DNA of 32,127 bases, from positions 1 to 32,127 of the forward strand of contig JALOQB010000028.1 of assembly GCA_025453595.1 (NCBI GenBank), given 5' to 3'. This document shows, in pieces, positions 6,838-15,496 of this stretch (position 1 is the first letter of the stretch; each line of letters begins with the position of its first letter). The notes under the pieces are model-generated. The model was given only the letters and a program-made list of their open reading frames with translations. It was not told where the DNA came from and did no database searches. The translations under genes and the position numbers were made by a program. The stretch comes from Polyangiaceae bacterium. GTDB taxonomy: Bacteria > Myxococcota_A > Polyangia > Polyangiales > Polyangiaceae.

Positions 6838-8625
6838 ATGCACGCGCCGCTCCGACGCTCGCTCTCGCTCGCCTGGGCTTCCCTGCTGCTCCCCCTCGCG
6901 GCCTCTGGCCAGAAACCGGCGCCCTCCGCCGCGCCCGCCCCCTCCCCTGCGGCCTCCGCATCGGCCGCCCCCGCGGACACGAAGGCCGAGGCCAGGCAGC
7001 GCTTCGAGCGAGGGCTGGCGCTCTTCGAGCAGGGGGAGCTTGACGCCGCGCTCGCGGAGTTTCTCCGCTCCCGCGAGCTGTACCCGACCAAGTCCGCGGC
7101 CATCAACGCGGCCCGGGTGCTCCAGAAGCTGAAACGCTACCACGAGGCGCAGGAGAAGCTGGAGGCGCTCCTCGCCGAGACGTCGCAGCTCAAGGACGAG
7201 GAGCGCACCACCATCAACCAGATCATCACCGAGCTGAGGCCCCGGGTGGCCACGCTGGACATCCGGGTCTCGGAGGCCGGGGCCACGGTGCTCATCGACG
7301 GTGAAACACGGGGGCTGACCCCGGTGGGCCCCCTGCGGGTGAATGCAGGCTCGCACCTGCTCCGGGTGGTGAAGGAAGGGTACGTGACCCTCGAACAGCG
7401 CGTCGACGCCGCAGGCGACACGGTGAACCCGATCGAGGTCAAGCTGGCGCCGATCGCGCGGGGGGGGAAGGCCCGTATCAGCGAGAGCAACGGGGCCGCC
7501 GTCGAGGTGCTGATCGACGGGGTGCTGGTGGGCAAGACCCCCTGGGAAGGCACGCTGCCGGAAGGCCGCCACGTGGTGCTGCTCCGGGGAGAGGGTGACC
7601 TGGGGACCGCGCCCGCCTCCTTTGACGTGCGTCTCGACGACACCACCGCGCTCAGCCTGACCCTGGCGCGGCTGTCCTGTCCTGTCTCCATCGAGCCGAC
7701 CCCCATCACCGCCCGCATCGCCATCGACGGCATCGACGTGGAACGCGGTGCCTGGCGTGGGCGCCTCGCCTGCGGCCCCCACCGCATCGAGGTGGCCGCG
7801 GAAGGGTTCTTCCCCCAGTCCCGGGTCGAGAACCTCTTCGAGGGGAAACCCACGGAGCTCTCGGTCTCCCTGGAGCGTGACCTCTCCTCTCCCCTCTGGC
7901 GGGCCGCCTTCCCGTCGCGCATCGTGGTGGGCCTGCGCGCCACCGGCGGCCTGCTCCCTTCCCTCGGCGGCGACGTGGCCGGCTGCAACGACTGCTCCCC
8001 GGGCCTCGCGCTCGCCGGCTCCCTCCAGCTCGAGCTGGGCTATCGCCTGGGCAGTGGCCTCGGTTTTTACCTGGAGGGCGGGTACCTGAGCGCCGCCCAG
8101 ACCCTCCAGGATCGCCAGGAGTCCCTCACCCCCGTGGGCCTCCCCGCTCACCCGGGGCGCGCCGACGATACCCTCTCGCTCCGTGGCCTCTCCCTCGGGG
8201 CAGCGCTGGGTTACCAGCGCGGCAGCTCCTGGCAGCTGGGCGGGCGCCTCGCCTTCGGGCTCTGGCTCGCCAGCCTCTCCGATCGGCGCACCTTCGACGC
8301 TCCCGCCCGCAGCCCGAGCCCCGCCGTCGCTTACCAGGCAGGGCCCGTCACCAGCAGCGGGGACGCCCTGTTTCTGCGCATCGAACCCATGCTCCAGCTC
8401 GGCCGCGCCCTCGGGGAGCGCTGGCGGGTGAGCGCCGGCGCTGGCCTCCAGATGCTGGCCGCGCTGAGCAAGCCGACCTGGGAGCCCCTCCAGGTGCAGG
8501 CCGGCCGCTGCCCGGACCCGGACGTCAACGTCTGCGCCGGACGCGCCCTCTTCCCCCAGGCCACCCTCGTCGGCGGGTTCTTGCTCTTGCCCCAGCTCAC
8601 CCTCAGCTTGCAGCGCGACTTCTGA
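6838..8625 (+). CDS. TPR/PEGA-domain exported protein with a C-terminal outer-membrane-like domain
   Basis: A 595-residue envelope protein. The N-terminus is a signal peptide (hydrophobic stretch to ASGQ) followed by an Ala/Pro/Ser linker. Residues ~50-130 are helical and TPR-like (ARQRFERGLALFEQGELDAALAEF). Three PEGA-type beta domains follow, at about 137-205, 210-280 and 281-349, each with an 'xVxIDGxxxG.TP' core and a 'G.H.vrv..eGy' end. Residues ~355-595 are rich in alternating polar/aromatic strands and end in a strand closing with Phe (LSLQRDF), as outer-membrane barrels do. PEGA proteins of this architecture are common in myxobacteria and lie near Ser/Thr kinases; the kinase gene is immediately convergent. 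Function is unknown; a surface scaffold or sensor is likely. The gene starts 54 bases after the CARF gene. Confidence 0.8.
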   Translation: MHAPLRRSLSLAWASLLLPLAASGQKPAPSAAPAPSPAASASAAPADTKAEARQRFERGLALFEQGELDAALAEFLRSRELYPTKSAAINAARVLQKLKRYHEAQEKLEALLAETSQLKDEERTTINQIITELRPRVATLDIRVSEAGATVLIDGETRGLTPVGPLRVNAGSHLLRVVKEGYVTLEQRVDAAGDTVNPIEVKLAPIARGGKARISESNGAAVEVLIDGVLVGKTPWEGTLPEGRHVVLLRGEGDLGTAPASFDVRLDDTTALSLTLARLSCPVSIEPTPITARIAIDGIDVERGAWRGRLACGPHRIEVAAEGFFPQSRVENLFEGKPTELSVSLERDLSSPLWRAAFPSRIVVGLRATGGLLPSLGGDVAGCNDCSPGLALAGSLQLELGYRLGSGLGFYLEGGYLSAAQTLQDRQESLTPVGLPAHPGRADDTLSLRGLSLGAALGYQRGSSWQLGGRLAFGLWLASLSDRRTFDAPARSPSPAVAYQAGPVTSSGDALFLRIEPMLQLGRALGERWRVSAGAGLQMLAALSKPTWEPLQVQAGRCPDPDVNVCAGRALFPQATLVGGFLLLPQLTLSLQRDF

Positions 8626-10200
8626 TCACTCGAAGTCTTTGATCAAAGCACCTTGGGGGCTTGCAGGGGGGCTGGCTGCGGTGGGCTTTGCGGCGGGATT
8701 CCGGGCCTTGGGGAAGAAGGTGGGCAGCGGGGCAGGCTGGGCGGCAGGGGCGACGCTGGCGGAAGCCGGCGGCTCGGGGGCCTTGAGCACGAGCCTGGGA
8801 GGCACGGCGCCCTGCGAGGAGATGGCCACGGTGAAGAGCGCCTCGTGGTCGCCTTGCCGGAGGCGGAGGTGGCGAGTGGAGCCGAGAGGACCGCGAAGGA
8901 TCACCCCACCGTCATCCCCCACGGGAGAGGGCTGGCCCTCGACCTCGACGGTGACCCCGGCGGGGGCGACCAGCACCACGACCTGCCGGTCCTCGCTGGA
9001 GCTGGCGGCCGCGGGGGCAGCGCTCGCGGAGGGGATACGCGCGCCGGAGGAGTGGCGGGAGGCCAGACCAAAGCCGACGCCGAAGCAGAGGATCAGGATC
9101 AAGCCGAGGGCCGCGAGGAAGGGGGCCTGGCGGCCCGGAGCGGGCCGCTGCAGCACCTGCGCCACCGACGGCATGGCGGACTCGGAGGGGAGGTCAAGGG
9201 AGCGGGGGGACAGCCCGAGGGACTGGCTGCGGGGGGCGGCGAGGGACTGCTCCTCGGAGGAGATCCCCCGGAGCTCCTCGGTGCGGATGAGGGTGCCCTG
9301 GGGGAGCAAGGAGAGCAGGGCCTGGTGCAGCTCGCCGGCGCTGGAAAAGCGCTCGGCCGGCGGGATCTTGAGGGTGCGGTGGACCAGCTCGGCGGCCGCC
9401 GGAGGGACCCAGGGGGCCGCGTCCTGCAGCGGCGGGGCAGGCTGGACGCAGATGGCGATGAGCAGATCGCCGAGGCCGCTGTCCTGGCTCTGCTGGTGCG
9501 GGATGTGGCCGCAAAGCATCCGGTAGAGCACCACGCCGAGGGACCAGACGTCGGCCCGAGGGTCGAGCTCTTTCAGGCCACGGGCCTGCTCCGGCGACAT
9601 GTACTGGGGCGAGCCCATCATCACGCCGGTCTGGGTGAGCTGGGTGAGGGGTTCGTCGTCCGTGGCGCCGCTCGGATCGACCGTGGGCTGGGTGCGAGCG
9701 ATGCCAAAATCAAGGATCTTGACCCGCACCAGGCCGTCTTGCGTCTCGTGGAGGAAGATGTTGGCGGGCTTGATGTCGCGGTGAATGATGCCGCGGGCGT
9801 GGGCCTGAGCGAGCCCGGCGCTGGCCTGGGCCATGATCTTCAGGGCCAGGTCGACCGGCAAGGGGCCCTCCTTGCGCAGGAGCTGGCTGAGGTCGCGGCC
9901 CCGGAGGTACTCCATGACCATGAAGTGCCCGAGCTGATCGTCGCGCCCCGCGTCGAGGATCTGCACCACGTTCTCCGAGTGGAGCGCCGCCATGGCCCGC
10001 GCCTCCCGCTCGAAGCGCGCCGTGAGCTTGTTCGCCTCGCTGTCTTCCCCCCCGAGAAACCTGGGGTTGAGCAGCTTGAGCGCCACGTGGCGCCCGGTGG
10101 ACTCCTGGACCGCCTCGTGGACGCTGCCCATCCCCCCCTGGCCGAGCAGGCGCAGCAACCGGTACTTGCCTGCGACGGAGGTGTTCGGCTCTTGCGTCAT
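8626..10200 (-). CDS. Transmembrane Hanks-type Ser/Thr protein kinase
   Basis: A 524-residue kinase. The Gly-rich loop is GQGGMGSV (20-27), the ATP lysine K42 (VALK), the catalytic loop HRDIKPAN (D142) and the Mg motif DFG (164-166), with SPQYMSPEQARG (activation-segment end) and DVWSLGVVLY; all catalytic residues are present. A Ser-rich juxtamembrane linker (~310-355) may be autophosphorylated. One membrane helix lies at ~359-380. The outer part (~385-524) holds a small PEGA-like beta domain (VVLVAPAGVTVEVEGQPSP…) and a Pro/Ala-rich tail. I chose ATG 10200 because the longer reading upstream is low-complexity Gly/Arg sequence. Its stop abuts the stop of the convergent PEGA gene in the palindrome TGATCA. 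It may signal together with that PEGA protein; this is inference from position. Confidence 0.9.
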   Translation of the reverse strand: MTQEPNTSVAGKYRLLRLLGQGGMGSVHEAVQESTGRHVALKLLNPRFLGGEDSEANKLTARFEREARAMAALHSENVVQILDAGRDDQLGHFMVMEYLRGRDLSQLLRKEGPLPVDLALKIMAQASAGLAQAHARGIIHRDIKPANIFLHETQDGLVRVKILDFGIARTQPTVDPSGATDDEPLTQLTQTGVMMGSPQYMSPEQARGLKELDPRADVWSLGVVLYRMLCGHIPHQQSQDSGLGDLLIAICVQPAPPLQDAAPWVPPAAAELVHRTLKIPPAERFSSAGELHQALLSLLPQGTLIRTEELRGISSEEQSLAAPRSQSLGLSPRSLDLPSESAMPSVAQVLQRPAPGRQAPFLAALGLILILCFGVGFGLASRHSSGARIPSASAAPAAASSSEDRQVVVLVAPAGVTVEVEGQPSPVGDDGGVILRGPLGSTRHLRLRQGDHEALFTVAISSQGAVPPRLVLKAPEPPASASVAPAAQPAPLPTFFPKARNPAAKPTAASPPASPQGALIKDFE

Positions 10201-10339
10201 CGTGTCATCGCCCAGGATACGTGCTCCCGCCCCCCCGCCACAACCGCAACCACCGCCGGCGCCCCTCCCTGCGACGGGTCTGGTGCGAAGGTCCAGCCCC
10301 CCCTTGGGGCGCCCGCGCGGATCCTCTAGCATCGGATCG

Positions 10340-13300
10340 ATGCGCTTCTCTCGACTTGTCTCCTCGGTCTCGCTGGCGTGCCTGGGGGTTCTGGCGCCGC
10401 AGCAAGGTCAGGCCCTCGAGCCCACGGCCAGGGGCATCTGGCAACGACAGAGCATCCCTTTCGAGGGCAAGAGCGGCCACGCCATGGCCTTCGACGAGGA
10501 GCGGCAACAGATCCTGCTCTTCGGCGGGTGCCTCCGCGGCACCTGCACCGCCACCTCCTTCACCCGCGAGACCTGGCTCTGGGACGGCAAGACCTGGGCC
10601 TTCCGCGATGTCCCGGGCCCCTCCGTGCGGGCAGGTCATGCGCTCGCTTACACCGCAACCCAGAAGCGCACCCTCCTCTTCGGCGGCGTCAACCCCGGGG
10701 GCCTGTTCCTCGACGACACCTGGGCCTGGGACGGCGAGCGGTGGACCGCTCTCACCAAGGGCAGCATCACGGGTCGCCAGGGCGCTCTGCTGGTCCACGA
10801 CCCCGTCGCCAAGCGCACCCTCCTCGCCGGCGGTAACACCGGCGCGGAACCCATCCAGGAGACCTGGGAGTGGAACGACGCAACCTCTTCCTGGCAGCAG
10901 CTCTCCAGCACCAGCCCCCCCTGCTCTCGCGCCTTTTTTCACGCCGCCAAGGCCCAGATCCAGTGCGCCGGCGAGGGCAAGCTCTGGGGCTGGAGCTGGA
11001 CCCAGACTGGCTGGAGCGAGCTGGGCAGCGCCCCGGATGGTGCCATCCTGGACGCCGTCTACCGGCAGCACAACCAGCGGCTCTTGATCTCCACCACCGA
11101 AGGCCTCTTCCGGCAGCAGATCGAGGACGGTCAAGAATCCTGGCAACAGGTCCCCGCCCCTGTTTTCGACCTCAAACAGAAGAAGCTGGTGGTCGATGAG
11201 GCACGACAGGAGCTCGTGACCTTCGGCGAGACCAGGGAAATCTGGGCGCTGGACGCCGCAGGCCAGTGGCTCCCCAGGGCCATGATATCACCCCCCAACT
11301 ACACCGCCCCAGGCATGGTGTACGACACCCTCCGCAAGCGCATCGTGATCTTCGGTGGGCAGCTCCCCTCCCCTGTCGGCCAGGGCGCTCGCTCCCGTCT
11401 GGTGTGGGAGCGCGGGGACCCCGGGTGGACCCCCATCAACCCCACCACGGGCCCCGAGGCCCGCGCCGAACACGCCATGCTCTTCGACAAGAAGCGGGGC
11501 CTCACCGTGGTCTATGGAGGTTCCACACAGGCAGGCGTCGTGGACGACCTCTGGACCTGGGACGGCGCCCAGTGGGCAGAGCTGAAACCCGCAGGGAACA
11601 AGCCCCCGCCGCTGAAGCTGGCGAGCCTGGTCTACGACGAACAGACGGACCAGTACCTGCTCTACGGCGGTATCTCCTCGGACGACCCCCAGAGCGCCTC
11701 CTCCACCCTCTGGGCCTACAACCCTACCACGGCGGCGTGGACGTCGAGCGTCAGCCCCGCCGGCAAGCGCTTCGCTCATGCAGCCGCCTACGACGCCCTC
11801 AAGGGCCGGATGCTGCTGCAAGGGGGTCGCGGCACGAGCAACGCCATCGTCGGTTCGACCTGGGAGTACAAGGCCGGCGCATGGAAACAGTTCACCGGGG
11901 CGAGCAGCGGACGCAGCCACCACGGGATGGCCTTCGTCGACGGGGCCTCCTCGTTCCGTGGGATCTACCTCGTTGGTGGTCAAAGTACAGCACCGCTCTC
12001 CTCGGTCGCACGCCTGGACGAGGAGGTGGCGGGGCAGGAGAAGTGGAACAGCGTCTCGGGAAGCCTGAACCTCTCGACGACGATGGCGACGGCGAGGCTG
12101 GTCTACGACGAGAAGACCTTCCGGGCGTTCGCCACGGGGGGGAGCGGGGATGCCCAGCGGATCGGGATCGAGTTTTCCTCCAACCGCCGCCGGGTCGCGG
12201 TGCCGGTGGGGTCCGGGCCTGCGCCGCGGACCGACATGGCGGTCGCCCACGCTCCCTCCAAGGGGTTGACGTACCTGCTCGGGGGCTGCGTGGCGACGCC
12301 CACCCAGGATTGCTTCGCCGAGAACGACCTGTGGGCCTGGGACGGCCGCGCCTGGGAGGAGCTACCGAGGGCCGCCTTCCGCCCCACCTCGGGCCACAGC
12401 ATGATCCACGACGACCAGACGGGGCGGCTGATCGTGTGCGCCCCCGCAGCGATGAGCCTGTGGGCCTGGGATGGCGCCGCCTGGTCCGTGCTCCCCACCG
12501 GGGACCTTGCCTGCCTCAAGGAGGGCGCCCGCTCCACGATGGTCCTCGATGCCAAGAGCCGGACGGTCTTTGGCCGCTCCTACATTGGCTCGAACTGCCA
12601 GCTCGAGAGCTGGAGCCTCGACGACCCTTCCAAGGTGACCGGCGGCTCCTGCGGGGAGCTGGCCCTCGAAGCCTCCAGCGTGCTCCAGTTCCCGCTCGCG
12701 TATTACCCGCCAGGGAACGTCGCCTTCGCCATCAACAGCTTCAACGACAAGGTCTACACCCACAAGGCGGAGAACCTCTCCCCGGGCCTCCTCCCCCTCC
12801 AGGGGCAGGCCTTCGACAGCACGCTGCTGCGCCGCAGCTCGGCCGTGGCCTTTGACCCCATCCTGCAGGGGGTGCTGGTGCTCAACGGCAGGAGCAAGAG
12901 CAGCGTGCTCTCGGATGTCTGGGCCTGGGACGGCAGCTCCTGGGCGGAAGTACCCGGATCCAAGCAAGGCACCGCCTCCCCCGAGCTGTTCCTCGCGTCC
13001 GCGGTCTTCGACGAGGCCCGCGCCATGACCTTGCTGGTCGGCGGCAAGGAGGATTTCGGGACCAACCACGAGCAATCCCTCGGCGACGCCACCTGGGGCT
13101 ACCGCGTCTACGGTCAATCCTGCCAGGCCAATGCCGACTGCCACACCGGCAACTGCGTCGATGGCTTCTGCTGCCTCACCTCGTCCTGCGGCTTCTGCGA
13201 GTCCTGCGGGCTGCCGGGCTCCGAGGGCGAGTGCGCCAAGGTCTTCAACGCGCCGGACCCGGATACCTGCGCCGAACCCTTCTCGTGTGACAGCGCCGGG

Positions 13301-14566
13301 GCCTGCAAGGTCGCCATCGGTCAGAACTGCGTGGGCCCCGCCAACTGCGCCAGCGGGTTCTGCGTCGACGGCGTCTGCTGCGACAGCAAGTGCGACGGCA
13401 CCTGCCAGGCCTGCCGCGCCGACCTCAAGGCCGATGGCCCCAGCGGCACCTGCGGCAACGCCAAGGAGGGCCTGGACCCCCACGAGGACTGCCCCACGGA
13501 CGAGCCAAGCACCTGCCTCAAGGACGGGACCTGCGACGGCGCCGGGGCTTGCCGGCGCTACCTCTCCGGCACCGCCTGCGGCGAGACGACCTGCAAGACC
13601 GAGCCGGACGGCAGCAAGAGCCAGTTCGGCTTCGCCTGCGACGGCCAGGGCACATGCGACCCCGGAGTCACCACCGGCTGCGGGCTCTTCGAGTGCAACC
13701 TGGGCGTCTGCCAGAACCCATGCGAGGCCGACCTCGACTGCATCGAAGGGGCCTTCTGCAACCAGGGGGTCTGCACCCAGCAGGGCTCTCCCGGTGTCTC
13801 TTGCTCCTCCGGCGAGGAATGCCTCAGCGGGTTCTGCGTCGATGGCGTCTGCTGCACCACCCCCTGCAGCGGCCAGTGCGAGGCCTGCAACGCCGACGGA
13901 GCCGTCGGCACCTGCATCCCGGTCGTCGGCGCCCCCCGCGGCGACCGCACCCCCTGCAACCCAGGCTCCGCCGAGGCGCCCTGTCAGGCCGCTTCCTGCG
14001 ATGGCATCGATCGCTTTGCATGCAAAGGATTCGTGGGGACCGACACCGTCGTGTCGCCTGCCACCTGCAAGGACGGCGTCGCCACCCCTCTGGTCAGCTG
14101 CAACGGCAAGGGCTCCCCTCAGGAGGTCGTCCCCTCCAACTGCGGCGCCTACGTCTGCGGCCCCGACGCCTGCCTCGAAGCCTGCTCCTCCGACGCGGAC
14201 TGCTCCTCCCAGTTCCGCTGCAAGGAGGGCGCCTGCGTCGCCAGCGAGGGCGCCTCCTGCGAGGACCAGCGCACCCTCGTGGACCCCAGGGGCAACCGCA
14301 TCGACTGCGCCCCCTACCGCTGCGAGGGCAGCGCCTGCCTGGCCTCCTGCCGCTCCCGGGCCGACTGCGCGGTCGGCGACTGCACCCCCGAGGGGACCTG
14401 CGTCGAGGGCGGCGCCGGCCTCGCCCCGATCAGCCCCGAGGAGGGCGGCTGCGCCTGCTCCCTCGCCGGCGCCGCCGCACCGCACCGCTCCCCCGGGCTC
14501 CTCGCCCTCGCCCTCGCCCTCGCCCCTCTCGCGCGACGCCGTCGCTCCCCTCGCTCCCTGCGCTAA
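10340..14566 (+). CDS. Giant Kelch-repeat and Cys-rich surface protein with MYXO-CTERM-like tail
   Basis: About 1408 residues. Start ATG 10340 gives a signal peptide (MRFSRLVSSVSLACLGVLA…GQA); the frame open upstream overlaps the divergent kinase and is a shadow. Residues ~45-950 contain roughly a dozen Kelch blades, recognised by 'HamafDe.r..illFGG … dtWaWDG..W', which fold into one or two beta-propellers. Residues ~950-1360 are Cys-rich modules of a type common in myxobacterial surface proteins (CxxGFCVDGVCC…C.G.CQAC, and 'C..DADC' units). The C-terminus is GGCACS, a hydrophobic stretch and an RRRR cluster, the MYXO-CTERM-like sorting signal that sends proteins to the surface. Likely role is surface binding or adhesion. 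It is transcribed away from the kinase gene, with 139 bases between the two starts. Confidence 0.9.
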   Translation: MRFSRLVSSVSLACLGVLAPQQGQALEPTARGIWQRQSIPFEGKSGHAMAFDEERQQILLFGGCLRGTCTATSFTRETWLWDGKTWAFRDVPGPSVRAGHALAYTATQKRTLLFGGVNPGGLFLDDTWAWDGERWTALTKGSITGRQGALLVHDPVAKRTLLAGGNTGAEPIQETWEWNDATSSWQQLSSTSPPCSRAFFHAAKAQIQCAGEGKLWGWSWTQTGWSELGSAPDGAILDAVYRQHNQRLLISTTEGLFRQQIEDGQESWQQVPAPVFDLKQKKLVVDEARQELVTFGETREIWALDAAGQWLPRAMISPPNYTAPGMVYDTLRKRIVIFGGQLPSPVGQGARSRLVWERGDPGWTPINPTTGPEARAEHAMLFDKKRGLTVVYGGSTQAGVVDDLWTWDGAQWAELKPAGNKPPPLKLASLVYDEQTDQYLLYGGISSDDPQSASSTLWAYNPTTAAWTSSVSPAGKRFAHAAAYDALKGRMLLQGGRGTSNAIVGSTWEYKAGAWKQFTGASSGRSHHGMAFVDGASSFRGIYLVGGQSTAPLSSVARLDEEVAGQEKWNSVSGSLNLSTTMATARLVYDEKTFRAFATGGSGDAQRIGIEFSSNRRRVAVPVGSGPAPRTDMAVAHAPSKGLTYLLGGCVATPTQDCFAENDLWAWDGRAWEELPRAAFRPTSGHSMIHDDQTGRLIVCAPAAMSLWAWDGAAWSVLPTGDLACLKEGARSTMVLDAKSRTVFGRSYIGSNCQLESWSLDDPSKVTGGSCGELALEASSVLQFPLAYYPPGNVAFAINSFNDKVYTHKAENLSPGLLPLQGQAFDSTLLRRSSAVAFDPILQGVLVLNGRSKSSVLSDVWAWDGSSWAEVPGSKQGTASPELFLASAVFDEARAMTLLVGGKEDFGTNHEQSLGDATWGYRVYGQSCQANADCHTGNCVDGFCCLTSSCGFCESCGLPGSEGECAKVFNAPDPDTCAEPFSCDSAGACKVAIGQNCVGPANCASGFCVDGVCCDSKCDGTCQACRADLKADGPSGTCGNAKEGLDPHEDCPTDEPSTCLKDGTCDGAGACRRYLSGTACGETTCKTEPDGSKSQFGFACDGQGTCDPGVTTGCGLFECNLGVCQNPCEADLDCIEGAFCNQGVCTQQGSPGVSCSSGEECLSGFCVDGVCCTTPCSGQCEACNADGAVGTCIPVVGAPRGDRTPCNPGSAEAPCQAASCDGIDRFACKGFVGTDTVVSPATCKDGVATPLVSCNGKGSPQEVVPSNCGAYVCGPDACLEACSSDADCSSQFRCKEGACVASEGASCEDQRTLVDPRGNRIDCAPYRCEGSACLASCRSRADCAVGDCTPEGTCVEGGAGLAPISPEEGGCACSLAGAAAPHRSPGLLALALALAPLARRRRSPRSLR

Positions 14567-14575
14567 CCTCCCCTC

Positions 14576-15496
14576 ATGGAGCCGCTGTCCTCCTCCCCCA
14601 GGGCCCTGGTGCGAGGCCCCCGGGGGGCCCTCCTTCGCGCCACGGAGCCCCGACCTCTCGGCCCCGGGCAGGCCCGCGTCCGCGTCCTGCTCGCCGGCAT
14701 CTGCCGCACCGACCTCCACGCCGCCGAGGGCCTCCTCCCGGTCCCCGAGGGGCGGGCCCTCGGCCATGAATTTGTCGGCGAAATCAGCGAGATAGCAGAA
14801 GAGTCAAATATGACCCTCGGGCAGCGGGTGACGGCGACGCCGCTGCTGCCCTGCGGGGCCTGCGGGGGGTGCGAAGGCGACGGAGGGTGCTGGGCCCCCC
14901 GCATGCTGGGGGTCGATCACGACGGGGCGTTTGCGAGCAGCGTGGTGGTGCCGTGGCGAGCGCTCTTCGAGGTGCCCCGGTCGCTGCCGCTACGCCGCGC
15001 CGCCTACACCGAGCCGATGGCGGCCTCGCTGGCGGTGCTGAAGGCGCCGATCGCGCCGGACCAGCGCGGGTTGTTGCTGGGGGTGAACCGGATCGCCGAG
15101 CTGACCCGGCGGGTGCTTGAATCCCGGGGGTTCCACCGGCTCAAGCAGCTGCCCGCGGGGGCCCCGTTGCCGCGGGACACCTACGATTTTGCCATCGAGA
15201 CCGTGGCCACCGACGCGACGCTGGACGGACTGCTGCGGGCGGTGCGCCCCGGCGGGTGCCTGGTGCTCAAAAGCCGCCCCCCGGCCCCGGTGGCCCTGGA
15301 CGTGGCGCTGGCGGTGCGCCGCGACCTGCGGCTCCACGCGGTGGGCTACGGCTCGTTCCGGGAGGCGCTGCGGTTGCTCCACGAGTTCCCGGTGGAGGAC
15401 CTGCTGGGCGAGGTGCTCCCGCTCGATCGCTTCGAGCACGCCTTTGCGCTGGCGCGCGGCTCCGAGGCCGCCAAGATCTTCCTCGAGCCGACCTGA
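14576..15496 (+). CDS. Zinc-dependent MDR (alcohol dehydrogenase-like) protein with degenerate cofactor loop
   Basis: A 306-residue medium-chain dehydrogenase-type protein. The GroES-like half has catalytic-zinc ligands C43 (GICRTDLH), H64-E65 (GHEF) and the Cys4 structural-zinc lobe C93, C96, C99, C105, with E146 (TEPMAAS). The Rossmann half is short: where GxGxxG is expected the sequence is GLLLGVNRIAEL (165-176), so the dinucleotide-binding glycines are mostly lost. The family oxidises alcohols or polyols with NAD(P); this member may have weak or altered cofactor use. The stop TGA shares its A with the ATG of the asparagine synthetase gene (TGATG), so the two are translationally coupled and likely act in one small pathway whose product I cannot name. 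Confidence 0.8.
   Translation: MEPLSSSPRALVRGPRGALLRATEPRPLGPGQARVRVLLAGICRTDLHAAEGLLPVPEGRALGHEFVGEISEIAEESNMTLGQRVTATPLLPCGACGGCEGDGGCWAPRMLGVDHDGAFASSVVVPWRALFEVPRSLPLRRAAYTEPMAASLAVLKAPIAPDQRGLLLGVNRIAELTRRVLESRGFHRLKQLPAGAPLPRDTYDFAIETVATDATLDGLLRAVRPGGCLVLKSRPPAPVALDVALAVRRDLRLHAVGYGSFREALRLLHEFPVEDLLGEVLPLDRFEHAFALARGSEAAKIFLEPT

Noticed and set aside
4864-8151. Very long minus-strand open frame opposite the CARF and PEGA genes
   Set aside because: Low-complexity Gly/Arg/Leu sequence with no family motif; a mirror of GC-rich codons of the real plus-strand genes. The same applies to the long minus frames at 12362-14767 and 27595-31536.
10201-10332. 44-residue N-terminal extension of the kinase
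   Set aside because: The extension is Gly/Arg/Pro low complexity with no role in kinases, and ATG 10200 starts just before the conserved YRLLRLLGQGG.
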